DNA from: Bacteroidota bacterium
GTDB taxonomy: Bacteria; Bacteroidota; Bacteroidia; NS11-12g; UBA955
Direction of reading: 5' to 3'
NCBI GenBank assembly: GCA_016868785.1
Contig: VGFS01000013.1
Span: forward strand, 1 to 47,104
Length of the DNA stretch: 47,104 bases
Each line of letters opens with the position of its first letter. The first letter of the stretch is position 1. Below the pieces are notes generated by a model that did not search any database, had not been told where the DNA came from, and saw nothing but the letters and a program-made list of their open reading frames with translations. The position numbers and the translations under genes are program-made. Shown here one piece after another: positions 8,120 to 16,478 of this stretch.

Positions 8120-8907
8120 GCCATTTCTGTTTCTGGTTGAATCAGGCCATTCTTTACCAAAACCTCTTTGGCCAAATTGAGGTAGTTGATGGATCCGCGA
8201 CTGTCGGCATCGTGATGAATTACGGGTACGCCAAAGCTTGGGGCTTCACCCAATTTGGTGGTTCTTTGAATGATGCAGTCAAAAACGATGTCTTGAAAGT
8301 GTGTTTTCACATCTTCAACCACTTGGTTGCACAAACGCAGTCGACCATCGTACATGGTGAGCAATATCCCTTCGATTTCGAGGTGTTTGTTGAGGTGGTT
8401 TTGAACGATTTTGATGGTGTTGAGCAGTTTGCCCAATCCTTCCAACGCGAAGTATTCACATTGCACGGGGATGATCACGCTGTTTGCTGCACACAAAGCA
8501 TTGGTGGTGATTAGTCCCAAAGAAGGAGAGCAGTCAACAATGATGAAATCGTAGTTGCCTTGAATGGATTTTAGCAAGCCTTGCACGATGCGCTCGCGGT
8601 TGGGCATCTCCAACAATTCAATTTCTGCACCCACCAAATCGATGTTGGAGGGTAGTAAATCGAGGTAGGGGATGTTGCTATGCAAAATCACGTCTTGGGG
8701 ATGAATCTCTTGAACCAGACACTCGTACAAACCCAATTTCACATTTTTGGGGTCGAATCCAATTCCTGAAGTAGAATTGGCCTGAGGATCGGCGTCCACA
8801 AGCAACGTTTTGTACTCCAACACGGCCAAACTGGCGGCCAAGTTGATGGCGGTGGTGGTTTTGCCTACGCCCCCTTTTTGGTTGGCAATGGCGATGATTT
8901 TTCCCAT
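8116..8907 (-). CDS. parA: Chromosome partition ATPase ParA (Soj)
   Basis: 263-residue deviant-Walker ATPase that binds DNA as an ATP dimer and is stimulated by ParB to segregate the origin region. Seen at the N-terminus: KGGVGKTTTAINLAA (deviant Walker A with signature lysine). Next come DADPQANSTSG (Walker A') and FIIVDCSPSLGLIT (Walker B). The length is usual for a chromosomal Soj. It is the first gene of the leftward operon, divergent from the peptide-binding lipoprotein. No TAnnTTTG element stands out upstream of its start. Confidence 0.96.
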   Translation of the reverse strand: MGKIIAIANQKGGVGKTTTAINLAASLAVLEYKTLLVDADPQANSTSGIGFDPKNVKLGLYECLVQEIHPQDVILHSNIPYLDLLPSNIDLVGAEIELLEMPNRERIVQGLLKSIQGNYDFIIVDCSPSLGLITTNALCAANSVIIPVQCEYFALEGLGKLLNTIKIVQNHLNKHLEIEGILLTMYDGRLRLCNQVVEDVKTHFQDIVFDCIIQRTTKLGEAPSFGVPVIHHDADSRGSINYLNLAKEVLVKNGLIQPETEMA

Positions 8908-8997
8908 ATCAGTGTGCTTCTTTTGTAGTTGTTGTTGATGTCAATGGATTGTTGATTCTTCCCACGCAAAAGGGTCTTCAATCCGAGGGGTAATCCA

Positions 8998-9005
8998 TAC
9001 ATTTG
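8998..9005 (+). promoter_or_regulatory. -7 promoter element of the peptide-binding lipoprotein
   Basis: TACATTTG matches TAnnTTTG. The ATG at 9012 lies 6 bases downstream, implying a leaderless or nearly leaderless message. Confidence 0.5.
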
Positions 9006-9011
9006 TGTTGA

Positions 9012-10727
9012 ATGCAACTTGTAAGGAGAATGACTCGGAAGGATTTTTTCCGTTGGGTGGACGACAAATTTATCTCCAAAGGGGTGATATTACTTTCATT
9101 CACCGGGTACCTTTTATTCACAGTTTTGGGTTTGGGCGGTTGTAAAAATGTTGATAAAAAATCCCCACAGCAGATCTTTCGTTACAATGAAGATGTTTCT
9201 GTCACAACATTGGATCCTGCCTTTGTAAAATCGCAGTCCGAAATTTGGATTGTTTCACAGATTTACAATGGGTTGGTTGATTTGGATGCCCAATTAAGGC
9301 CGGTTCCGGCATTGGCACAGCGTTGGGAGTTATCGGGCGATCAATTGGCCTACACTTTTCATTTACGCCGCGATGTGAACTTTTGTTTTGTGGATAAACT
9401 CGGGCAGTTATCACAGCGGCGTATGGTGGCATCTGATGTGGTTTATAGTCTCTCACGCATTGCCGATCCAGCCCTGGCTTCGCCAGGGGCTTGGATCTTT
9501 GCTGGAAAAATTGATTCGCAACTCAACCGGGTATTTCTTGCGCCCAATGATTCAACCTTTGTGCTCCGCCTAACCAAACCGGCAGCTTCGCTGCTGGGCT
9601 TGCTATCCACCAATTTTGGATACATCCTCCCCAAAGAATTTGCTGCCAAAGAAAAATCTGAAATTTCCCGCAATCCTGTGGGCACCGGCCCCTTCTACCT
9701 TCGTCGCTGGGAAGAAGAAATAAAATTGGTCCTGCGCAAAAATCCCCACTACCACGAAAAAGATGAACAACGAAATCCTTTGCCTTACCTAGATGCCATC
9801 AACGTATCGTTTGTCAAAAACAAACAAACCGCTTTCATGCAGTTTGTGGCCGGCGAATACGACTTTTTCAATGGTTTGGAAGGCTCGTTTAAAGATGAAT
9901 TGTTGTCTGATCACGCCACGCTCAAGCCCGAATACGCGGCAAAAATGAAGGCCATCATTACGCCATTCCTCAATACAGAATATGTGGGGTATTACCTGGG
10001 TGATTTTCCCAACCAAACCAATTGGCTGCAAGACGTTCACCTGAGAAAAGCCCTTTTTTATGCTGTGGATAAACCCAAATTGGTGAGGTTCTTCCGCAAT
10101 GGACTCGGCGATGCCGGCGATCGGGGATTTGTGCCACCCAGCCTGAACGAATTGGCGCAAAAGGAGGCGGAATCCACTGACGGTTGGACAAACGCTGTGG
10201 CGGAATTTCGAAAATCCTCGTATGCCCAACAAAAGCAAAAGCCCATGATTCTGCTGTCGACCACCGCTGATTACTTAGATATGATGGTGTATCTGCAGGA
10301 AACCTGGGGCCGTTTGGGGGTCAATATCAAAGTAGATATACAAACTGGCGGTATGCTAAGGCAGTTGCGAAATGAGGGCAAACTCATGCTGTTTCGCGGT
10401 TCTTGGATCGCCGATTATCCCGATGCCGAAAACTTCTTGGCGTGTTTCTACGAGCCCTATTTTTCGCCAAATGGACCCAACTACGCTCATTTTTCTCATC
10501 CGGAATTCAACGAGCTATACGCCAATATTGAGTCGGGCAAGGGTGGGGTCGACGGTTCCGTGCGCAGTCAAAACATCGCAAAAGCCAACGCCATTTTGAT
10601 GGACCAAGCGCCTGTGATTCCGCTGTATTACGACAAAAGTATTCGGTTGATGCAGCCTTGGGTGGAGGGACTTACCAATGATGCCGCCAACCGGTTGGTG
10701 CTGAAAAGAGTAAAATTGAAACGATAA
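9012..10727 (+). CDS. Family 5 extracellular solute-binding lipoprotein (peptide/nickel type)
   Basis: Substrate-binding protein of the OppA/DppA/NikA family, 571 residues. A basic N-terminus precedes a hydrophobic helix ending in LGLGGC, a lipobox, so it is predicted to be lipid-anchored in the periplasm. Family features: SVTTLDPAFVKSQSE, the QIYNGLV segment, NPVGTGPFYLRRW, VDKPKLV and the late DQAPVIPLYYDKS. An in-frame ATG at 9030 follows an AAGGAG, but the spacing is only 1-2 bases, so I keep 9012. No permease or ATPase gene of an Opp/Dpp transporter is adjacent, so its transporter must lie elsewhere. The gene ends 4 bp from the convergent MlaF-like gene. Confidence 0.88.
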   Translation: MQLVRRMTRKDFFRWVDDKFISKGVILLSFTGYLLFTVLGLGGCKNVDKKSPQQIFRYNEDVSVTTLDPAFVKSQSEIWIVSQIYNGLVDLDAQLRPVPALAQRWELSGDQLAYTFHLRRDVNFCFVDKLGQLSQRRMVASDVVYSLSRIADPALASPGAWIFAGKIDSQLNRVFLAPNDSTFVLRLTKPAASLLGLLSTNFGYILPKEFAAKEKSEISRNPVGTGPFYLRRWEEEIKLVLRKNPHYHEKDEQRNPLPYLDAINVSFVKNKQTAFMQFVAGEYDFFNGLEGSFKDELLSDHATLKPEYAAKMKAIITPFLNTEYVGYYLGDFPNQTNWLQDVHLRKALFYAVDKPKLVRFFRNGLGDAGDRGFVPPSLNELAQKEAESTDGWTNAVAEFRKSSYAQQKQKPMILLSTTADYLDMMVYLQETWGRLGVNIKVDIQTGGMLRQLRNEGKLMLFRGSWIADYPDAENFLACFYEPYFSPNGPNYAHFSHPEFNELYANIESGKGGVDGSVRSQNIAKANAILMDQAPVIPLYYDKSIRLMQPWVEGLTNDAANRLVLKRVKLKR

Positions 10728-10731
10728 AAGA

Positions 10732-11463
10732 TTAAAAACTGGCCTTTACGAAAGCATCCAATTCGGGATTGCTTTTTTGGGCCTCAGCCAAGTCATCCTT
10801 GTTGCCTTCCCACCATTTTTGACCTTGGTGTACAAAAACAATGTGCTCCCCAATGTCTTTCACGGTTTTCATGTCGTGACTGTTGATGATGGTGGTGATA
10901 CCAAACTCCTTGGTGATATCGTGCAACAAAGCATCAATGACCCTGGATGTAAGTGGGTCTAGGCCAGAGTTGGGTTCGTCGCAAAACAAATACTTGATAT
11001 TCAGTGCGATGGCTCTGGCGATGCCCACACGCTTTTTCATTCCCCCGGAGATTTCAGCGGGCGTTTTATTGTTGGCATTCACCAAATTTACCCGGGACAA
11101 ACACAAATTGACCCGTTCCATGCGTTCCTCTTTGTTCATGTTCGAAAACATCAACAGCGGGAACTCCACGTTTTGTTCCACCGTAAGGGAGTCGAACAGG
11201 GCCGTGCCTTGGAACAACATGCCGATTTCCCGACGCAAAATCTGCTGCTGTTCGTATTCCAAATTGTGGTAGTCTTGTCCTTCAAACAAAACCTGACCAC
11301 TGCTGGGGCTTTCTAATCCCACCATGGTCTTTACCATCACGCTCTTACCGCCACCCGAAGCCCCTATCACTAGGTTGGTAACCCCGGGTAAAAAACTTGC
11401 ATTGATGTTCTTCAATACATGTTTTTCCTCGAAGTACTTGTTTAAATCAACCAGTTGAATCAT
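10732..11463 (-). CDS. MlaF-like ABC ATPase (lipid transport)
   Basis: 243-residue ABC ATPase. Walker A is GASGGGKSVMVK, followed by a Q-loop, the signature EISGGMKKRVGIARAIA and Walker B YLFCDEPNSGLDP, then the switch histidine NSHDM. The SGGMKKR signature and the V after GKS are typical of MlaF/Ttg2A rather than importers of solutes. With the upstream permease it would move phospholipid between inner and outer membranes. The start is 11 bp after the permease stop, one operon. No MlaD-type MCE gene is next to it. Confidence 0.9.
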   Translation of the reverse strand: MIQLVDLNKYFEEKHVLKNINASFLPGVTNLVIGASGGGKSVMVKTMVGLESPSSGQVLFEGQDYHNLEYEQQQILRREIGMLFQGTALFDSLTVEQNVEFPLLMFSNMNKEERMERVNLCLSRVNLVNANNKTPAEISGGMKKRVGIARAIALNIKYLFCDEPNSGLDPLTSRVIDALLHDITKEFGITTIINSHDMKTVKDIGEHIVFVHQGQKWWEGNKDDLAEAQKSNPELDAFVKASF

Positions 11464-11474
11464 GACGTTTAGAA

Positions 11475-12233
11475 TTACAACAACAGTTTGGCGATGATCA
11501 AGTCAAACAACAAAATGAAGACACAAATCTTGGTTACGGCACTGGTTCCTGCCTCCCCAACTTCTAACGCCCCGCCTTGGGTATAGTATCCCTGAAAACA
11601 AGCCAAACTTGTAATGATAAAAGAAAAAACAACACCCTTAACCATCAATACTTTGGCGTAGAGCGGCAGGAAAGAACTTCTTAATCCTGTCACATATTCA
11701 TCCAAGGTCATGATTCCAGTTAGCTTGGCCGCCAATAAACCACCGAAAATCAACAAGAAATTGGAGATGATAATCAGACATGGGATCACGATGATGCCCG
11801 CCAAAATTTTGGGTAACGACACAAAACTTATGCTATTGATTCCCATAACTTCATAAGCGTCGATTTGCTCACTCACACGCATGTTGCCAATTTCGGAAGC
11901 GATGTTTGCACCAATCTTACCTGCCAATACCAAACACGTTATGGTAGGGGCCAATTCCAGTACAGAACTTGATCCAACTACCGAACCAACAATGGCCATC
12001 GGAAACAAACTGGGGGGTAAAATGCCTGAATCGTAAGCCAATTGGCTGGCTGTCTGCACCGTAGTTACTGCCCCTGTTATGATGGCGATTAAAATAACCA
12101 CCACCAGAGAGTCTACTCCCATCAAGTTCATTTCACGCACCAACATGTTCCAAAAAACGCGACCTCTTTCTGGGCGTTTGAATACATACCGCATAAACAA
12201 TATGTAGCGACCTATCTCAGTAAAAACATTCAT
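11475..12233 (-). CDS. MlaE-like ABC permease
   Basis: 252-residue integral membrane protein of the MlaE/YrbE family. It opens with an amphipathic helix (IGRYILFMRYVFKRPE). Five or six hydrophobic segments follow, with the family's conserved ELAPTITCLVLAGKIGANIASEIG and EQIDAYEVMGI motifs and a late CFQGYYTQGGALEVGEAGT loop. Paired with the MlaF-like ATPase, it forms the membrane core of a phospholipid transporter. It is first in a two-gene leftward operon. An 11-bp tandem repeat lies between it and recG. Confidence 0.92.
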   Translation of the reverse strand: MNVFTEIGRYILFMRYVFKRPERGRVFWNMLVREMNLMGVDSLVVVILIAIITGAVTTVQTASQLAYDSGILPPSLFPMAIVGSVVGSSSVLELAPTITCLVLAGKIGANIASEIGNMRVSEQIDAYEVMGINSISFVSLPKILAGIIVIPCLIIISNFLLIFGGLLAAKLTGIMTLDEYVTGLRSSFLPLYAKVLMVKGVVFSFIITSLACFQGYYTQGGALEVGEAGTSAVTKICVFILLFDLIIAKLLL

Positions 12234-12286
12234 CGTTTTGCGTCGTGAAATTACACCCGCAAATCGGAAAGCAAACCACAGCCACA

Positions 12287-12308
12287 GAAAATCTTTGGAA
12301 AATCTTTG
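12287..12308. repeat. 11-bp perfect tandem duplication
   Basis: GAAAATCTTTG occurs twice back to back in the 87-bp gap between recG's end and the mlaE-like start. It could be part of the mlaE promoter region or chance slippage. Confidence 0.6.
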
Positions 12309-12320
12309 TTGAAGGCCTGT

Positions 12321-14420
12321 TTAGGAGATTTTACTCCAGACGGTCCGATTTGGGATTTTGGCCAATTCGGCTTTGATGGGTGCACTTTCGGGCTTTATGA
12401 GCAGTTCGTCTTCCGCTAGCCACTGTTGGGCTTCTACCCGACTTGCAATCAGCGTGGATTCATCGTGACGTATATCGGCCAGTTTGAGTTCCAACACCCC
12501 GCTTTGCTTGGTTCCGTCTAATTCTCCAGGCCCCCGTAACTCGAGGTCCACCTTCGCGATTTCGAATCCATCATTGGTTTGTACCATGGTAGAAATTCGT
12601 TTGTATCCGTTCTCGCTGAGGCCCGGTTTGGTAATCAAAATACAATAACTCTGTTCATTGCCTCTGCCCACCCGGCCCCTGAGCTGATGGAGTTGCGCCA
12701 GGCCAAATCGCTCTGCATTCTCAATGACCATCACCGATGCATTGGGCACGTTTACCCCCACTTCAATCACAGTGGTTGCAATCATGATGTCGGTTTGATG
12801 GTTCTTGAACAGATTCATCGCGGCGTCTTTTTCGGTGGATTTCAGTTTCCCATGAACGATGCTGTACTTGGATTGCGGCGGTGGCAAATAGCTGCTAACC
12901 ATGTCGTACCCACTCATCAAACTGTTCAAATCCAACTTTTCACTGTCTTCAATGAGCGGAAATACGTAATACACTTGTCGGCCTTTCGCCATTTCGTTTT
13001 TCAAAAACTCCATGATGGCAGGTCGCATCGATTCCTGACGATGTACGGTCACGATGGGTTTTCTGCCTGCGGGCATTTCATCGATTACACTCACCTCCAA
13101 ATCGCCATAAACCGTCATGGCGAGGGTTCGGGGAATGGGGGTGGCGGTCATGACCAAAATGTGGGGGAGTACCTGTCCTTTTTTCCATAATTTGGCCCGT
13201 TGGGCTACCCCAAAGCGATGCTGCTCGTCGATCACCACCAACCCCAATTGTTTGTACTGCACATCTTGTTCGATGAGGGCGTGGGTGCCCACCAAAATAT
13301 GAATGTTGCCTTCTGAAAGGTCTGATAACAGTTGTTCGCGTTTTTTCTTGGTGGTTGAACCGGTGAGGAGTTCCATGCGCAGTCCCAAAATTTCTACCCA
13401 GTCTTTGAGTCCTTCGTAGTGTTGGGCGGCCAAAATTTCTGTGGGGGCCATCATGCAGGCCTGGTATCCATTGTCGATGGCGATGAGCATGCTCAGCATG
13501 GCCACCATGGTTTTTCCCGATCCCACATCCCCCTGAATCAATCGATTGCATTGAAGTCCGGTTTTAAAATCGTTTCGGATTTCTTTGAGCACCCGTTTTT
13601 GGGCTCCGGTTAAGTGGAAGGGTAGGTGGTTGTCGTAAAAGTCATGGAAGTACTTGCCTACGGTGTCGAATACAAGTCCTTTGTAAGTTCTGTTTCTGAA
13701 GCCTTTGAGCATCAGGTGCCTGAGCTGCAAATAGAACAATTCCTCAAATTTGAGTCGGCGTTTTGCTTCGTCGAGCCGCGACAGATTTTGCGGAAAGTGG
13801 AGTTCTTTGATGGCGTCTCGGCGCGACAAAAACTTATACTTGGCGATGATGGATTGGGGTAGGTTTTCTGGAATGTCGTACAGGCCACTGTTAACCGCAT
13901 TTTGGGCGGCGGTGACCAAGAATTTGTTTTCCAGTTTTTTTCGGCGCATTCCCTCGGTGAGGGGGTAAACGGGCACGAGGTTGAGGGGTTTTACGGGGGC
14001 GTTGGGGATGATGGCATCGAGTTCGGGGTGGGCGATGCTCAATTTCCCTTTGAAGTTGTTGATTTTGCCATAAACCCGGTAGATAGTGCCAGGTTTTAGC
14101 ATGCGGTCTACGTATACGATGCCTTTGAACCAAACGAGCTCAATTTCGCCACTGCTATCGTGGAGCATGGCTACATACCGGCGACCGTTGCCTTGTCCGG
14201 TCATGCCTATCGGACGGATGCTGCCTTGCAGTTGTACCCAAACATCATCGCCTTGCAAGCTGTTGATGCGATACACCTGAGAGCGGTCTTCATGTCGGAA
14301 AGGATAATGACTCAACAGATCCCCAAGGGTATGGATGCCCAATTCTTTTTTGAGCGCCTCAGCCCTTTGGGGGCCAACGCCTTTTAAATACTCAATTCCC
14401 GTATCCAACCAATGGGGCAT
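12321..14420 (-). CDS. recG: ATP-dependent DNA helicase RecG
   Basis: Branch-migrating helicase that remodels stalled forks and Holliday junctions. I start at the ATG at 14420 (699 residues, MPHWLDTGIEYLKGVGP) because the longer frame would run through fabG. Domains: N-terminal helical/wedge region with GVGPQRAEALKKELGIHTLGD; OB fold with VWVQLQGSI; helicase core with GDVGSGKTMVA (Walker A), VVIDEQHRFGV (motif II), VMTATPIPRTLAM (motif III) and QLRGRVGRGNEQSYC (motif VI); then the C-terminal TRG-like segment. Length matches the family. It is divergent from fabG across a 27-bp gap that is mostly a palindrome. Confidence 0.96.
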   Translation of the reverse strand: MPHWLDTGIEYLKGVGPQRAEALKKELGIHTLGDLLSHYPFRHEDRSQVYRINSLQGDDVWVQLQGSIRPIGMTGQGNGRRYVAMLHDSSGEIELVWFKGIVYVDRMLKPGTIYRVYGKINNFKGKLSIAHPELDAIIPNAPVKPLNLVPVYPLTEGMRRKKLENKFLVTAAQNAVNSGLYDIPENLPQSIIAKYKFLSRRDAIKELHFPQNLSRLDEAKRRLKFEELFYLQLRHLMLKGFRNRTYKGLVFDTVGKYFHDFYDNHLPFHLTGAQKRVLKEIRNDFKTGLQCNRLIQGDVGSGKTMVAMLSMLIAIDNGYQACMMAPTEILAAQHYEGLKDWVEILGLRMELLTGSTTKKKREQLLSDLSEGNIHILVGTHALIEQDVQYKQLGLVVIDEQHRFGVAQRAKLWKKGQVLPHILVMTATPIPRTLAMTVYGDLEVSVIDEMPAGRKPIVTVHRQESMRPAIMEFLKNEMAKGRQVYYVFPLIEDSEKLDLNSLMSGYDMVSSYLPPPQSKYSIVHGKLKSTEKDAAMNLFKNHQTDIMIATTVIEVGVNVPNASVMVIENAERFGLAQLHQLRGRVGRGNEQSYCILITKPGLSENGYKRISTMVQTNDGFEIAKVDLELRGPGELDGTKQSGVLELKLADIRHDESTLIASRVEAQQWLAEDELLIKPESAPIKAELAKIPNRTVWSKIS

Positions 14421-14423
14421 TTC

Positions 14424-14444
14424 GCGAAGATAAGTTATCTTCGC
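14424..14444. promoter_or_regulatory. Perfect 21-bp palindrome, probable two-way promoter of recG and fabG
   Basis: GCGAAGATAA, one central G, then TTATCTTCGC: a perfect inverted repeat filling most of the gap between two divergent start codons. Each arm reads outward as TATCTTCG, one mismatch from the Bacteroidota -7 element TAnnTTTG, placed three bases before each start codon (14448 for fabG, 14420 for recG). The simplest reading is two overlapping promoters that make leaderless messages. A dimeric repressor could also bind it. Confidence 0.6.
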
Positions 14445-14447
14445 AGC

Positions 14448-15191
14448 ATGCTTCAAGGAAAAACCGCCCTCATTACAGGTGCTTCTCGGGGAATCGGCAA
14501 GGGAATTGCCGAAGTTTTCGCCAAAAATGGATGTAATATCGCCTTCACTTTTGCTTCTTCGGTTGAGAAAGCACGGGCTTTTGAACAGGAATTGTCGTCT
14601 AAGTACGGCGTTAAAGTCAAAGGATATCAATCAGATGCAGCAAATTTTGATCAGAGCATGACATTGGCTGAAACGGTGATTGCTGATTTCGGCAAAATTG
14701 ATTGTTTGATCAACAACGCGGGGATTACCCGGGATACGTTGATGTTGCGCATGACGGAGGAGCAGTGGGATGAAGTCATCGACACCAATTTGAAGTCGGC
14801 CTTCAACCTCACCAAGGCATTTTTAAAGCATTTTTTGGGCAACCGTGCGGGCAGCATCATCAACATGACCTCGGTGGTGGGTTTGATGGGCAACGCGGGA
14901 CAGGCCAACTATGCGGCTTCTAAGGCGGGTATGATTGGGTTCACCAAGAGCATCGCCAAGGAGTTGGGCAGCAGAAACGTGCGTTGCAATGCGGTTGCGC
15001 CTGGTTTTATTGAGACAGAAATGACGCATGCCTTGGATGAAACTGTGCGCAAGCAATGGGCCGATACCATTCCGTTGAAGCGTGGAGGTACTCCTGACGA
15101 TGTAGCCAATGTTTGCTTGTTTTTGGCGAGCGATATGAGTGCTTATGTCACTGGACAGACCCTTTCGGTTTGTGGTGGTATGTTGATGTAA
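14448..15191 (+). CDS. fabG: 3-oxoacyl-[ACP] reductase FabG
   Basis: NADPH-dependent reduction of 3-oxoacyl-ACP in the fatty-acid elongation cycle. The ATG at 14448 gives 247 residues, the usual FabG length; the frame is open upstream but into recG. SDR features: TGASRGIGKGIAE cofactor loop near the N-terminus, CLINNAGITRD, the catalytic Ser in INMTSVVGLMGN, YAASKAG (YxxxK), and VAPGFIETEMT. The C-terminus VTGQTLSVCGGMLM is characteristic of FabG proper. It is first in an operon with tatC (21-bp gap), rpiB and miaE. Confidence 0.93.
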   Translation: MLQGKTALITGASRGIGKGIAEVFAKNGCNIAFTFASSVEKARAFEQELSSKYGVKVKGYQSDAANFDQSMTLAETVIADFGKIDCLINNAGITRDTLMLRMTEEQWDEVIDTNLKSAFNLTKAFLKHFLGNRAGSIINMTSVVGLMGNAGQANYAASKAGMIGFTKSIAKELGSRNVRCNAVAPGFIETEMTHALDETVRKQWADTIPLKRGGTPDDVANVCLFLASDMSAYVTGQTLSVCGGMLM

Positions 15192-15212
15192 TAGAGTTAT
15201 AGGTAAGCGATT

Positions 15213-16049
15213 ATGCCCTTAGATCAGCCCGAAGAGTTGTATCCATACGAAAAGAATATGGGGTTTTTCGATCACATCGATGAGCTCCGTAAACGGTTGT
15301 TTCGTGTTGCGGTTGTGTTGCTCGTGGGCACTGTGGTGGGATTCATTTACGTAGAGAAATTGTTTGAATGGATTGTATTGAGTCCATTCTCTCCCGATTT
15401 TTTTGGGTACCGATTTTTCTGCAAAGTGGGTAGGTTGTTGCTACACTCCGACGCCCTTTGTTGGACGCCTCCACCATTGGTGATGCAGAGTCAACAAATT
15501 CAGGGGCAGTTTGTTAGTGCATTTAAAATTGCGTTTGTTGTTGGATTTGTCGTTGCTTTTCCGTATATTGTATTTCAGATATGGGGGTTTATTAGGCCGG
15601 CGTTGAGTGAGAAGGAGATCAGAAAAACGCGGAGAAGTTTGTCGGTGGTGTCATTGTTGTTTTTTACGGGCTTATTTTTTGCTTATTTCTTTTTGGTGCC
15701 ATTGGCATCGAACTTTTTGTTGGGGTTTTCCTTGAGTCCTCAAATTCAGAATATCATCACAATTTCTAGTGTTACGGGGTTTGTAACGTTCATGAGTTTG
15801 GCCACGGGGTTGGTCTTTGAGCTTCCGGTGTTGATTTATGTGTTGGCCCGATTGGGAATTGTGAGCAGTGCTTTTTTGAGAAAGAACTGGCGGTATGCGA
15901 TGGTGGTAATTTTCTTAATTGCGGGTTTTGCCACGCCCTCGCCGGATTTCTTCAGTCAGCTGTTGTTGGGAACGCCCTTAATGGGTTTGTATTGGGTGGG
16001 CATTTATGTCGCCAAGCGCGTTGAAAAAAATCGAGAAAATGAACAATAA
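15213..16049 (+). CDS. tatC: Twin-arginine translocase subunit TatC
   Basis: 278-residue polytopic inner-membrane protein that receives twin-arginine signal peptides and exports folded proteins with TatA. The family signature at the N-terminus is seen: FFDHIDELRKRLFRVAVV. Six hydrophobic segments follow, with FPYIVFQIWGFIRPALSEKE in the first cytoplasmic loop region and FELPVLIYVLARLG in the fourth/fifth helix region. The first periplasmic loop is long and contains two cysteines, as in many Bacteroidota. The end overlaps the rpiB start by 11 bp. tatA is not in the window. Confidence 0.96.
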   Translation: MPLDQPEELYPYEKNMGFFDHIDELRKRLFRVAVVLLVGTVVGFIYVEKLFEWIVLSPFSPDFFGYRFFCKVGRLLLHSDALCWTPPPLVMQSQQIQGQFVSAFKIAFVVGFVVAFPYIVFQIWGFIRPALSEKEIRKTRRSLSVVSLLFFTGLFFAYFFLVPLASNFLLGFSLSPQIQNIITISSVTGFVTFMSLATGLVFELPVLIYVLARLGIVSSAFLRKNWRYAMVVIFLIAGFATPSPDFFSQLLLGTPLMGLYWVGIYVAKRVEKNRENEQ

Positions 16050-16476
16050 AACCATTGCCTTAGGATCGGATCATGCGGGATTCGACTTAAAAAGTGAACT
16101 TTTAGAGCGATTGACCCAGATGGGTTATGTGGTATTGGATCAAGGTCCATCATCGGCCGACAGTGTAGACTATCCGGATTTTGCGCACAAGGTGGCGGGT
16201 TCGGTGGAGCAGGGCGAATCGGCTTGTGGGATATTGATTTGTGGCAGCGGGAATGGTGTTTGTATTACTGCGAATAAGCACAACGGCGTGCGTGCAGCCT
16301 TGTGTTGGGAGCCAGATATTAGTGCATTGGCCAAGCAGCACAACAATGCCAATGTGATTTGTTTGCCTGCTAGATTTGTTTCTCAGGATAAGGCATTTGC
16401 CATTGTGGATGCTTATTTGGGCGCGGAGTTTGAGGGTGGAAGGCATCAAAATCGCGTAGATAAAATTGAGGGATAA
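16039..16476 (+). CDS. rpiB: Ribose-5-phosphate isomerase B
   Basis: Interconverts ribose 5-phosphate and ribulose 5-phosphate in the pentose phosphate pathway (RpiB/LacA/LacB fold). The ATG at 16039 (MNNKTIALGSDHAGF) gives 145 residues, the family norm. Seen: SDHAGF substrate loop, ILICGSGNGVCITANKHNGV with the catalytic cysteine, and the C-terminal RHQNRVDKI. The start lies inside the last codons of tatC, so it is translationally coupled. Confidence 0.95.
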   Translation: MNNKTIALGSDHAGFDLKSELLERLTQMGYVVLDQGPSSADSVDYPDFAHKVAGSVEQGESACGILICGSGNGVCITANKHNGVRAALCWEPDISALAKQHNNANVICLPARFVSQDKAFAIVDAYLGAEFEGGRHQNRVDKIEG

Positions 16477-16478
16477 CT

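Noticed and set aside
14421-14630. Upstream extension of recG
   Set aside because: It is antisense to fabG and has no RecG sequence; the start at 14420 fits the family.
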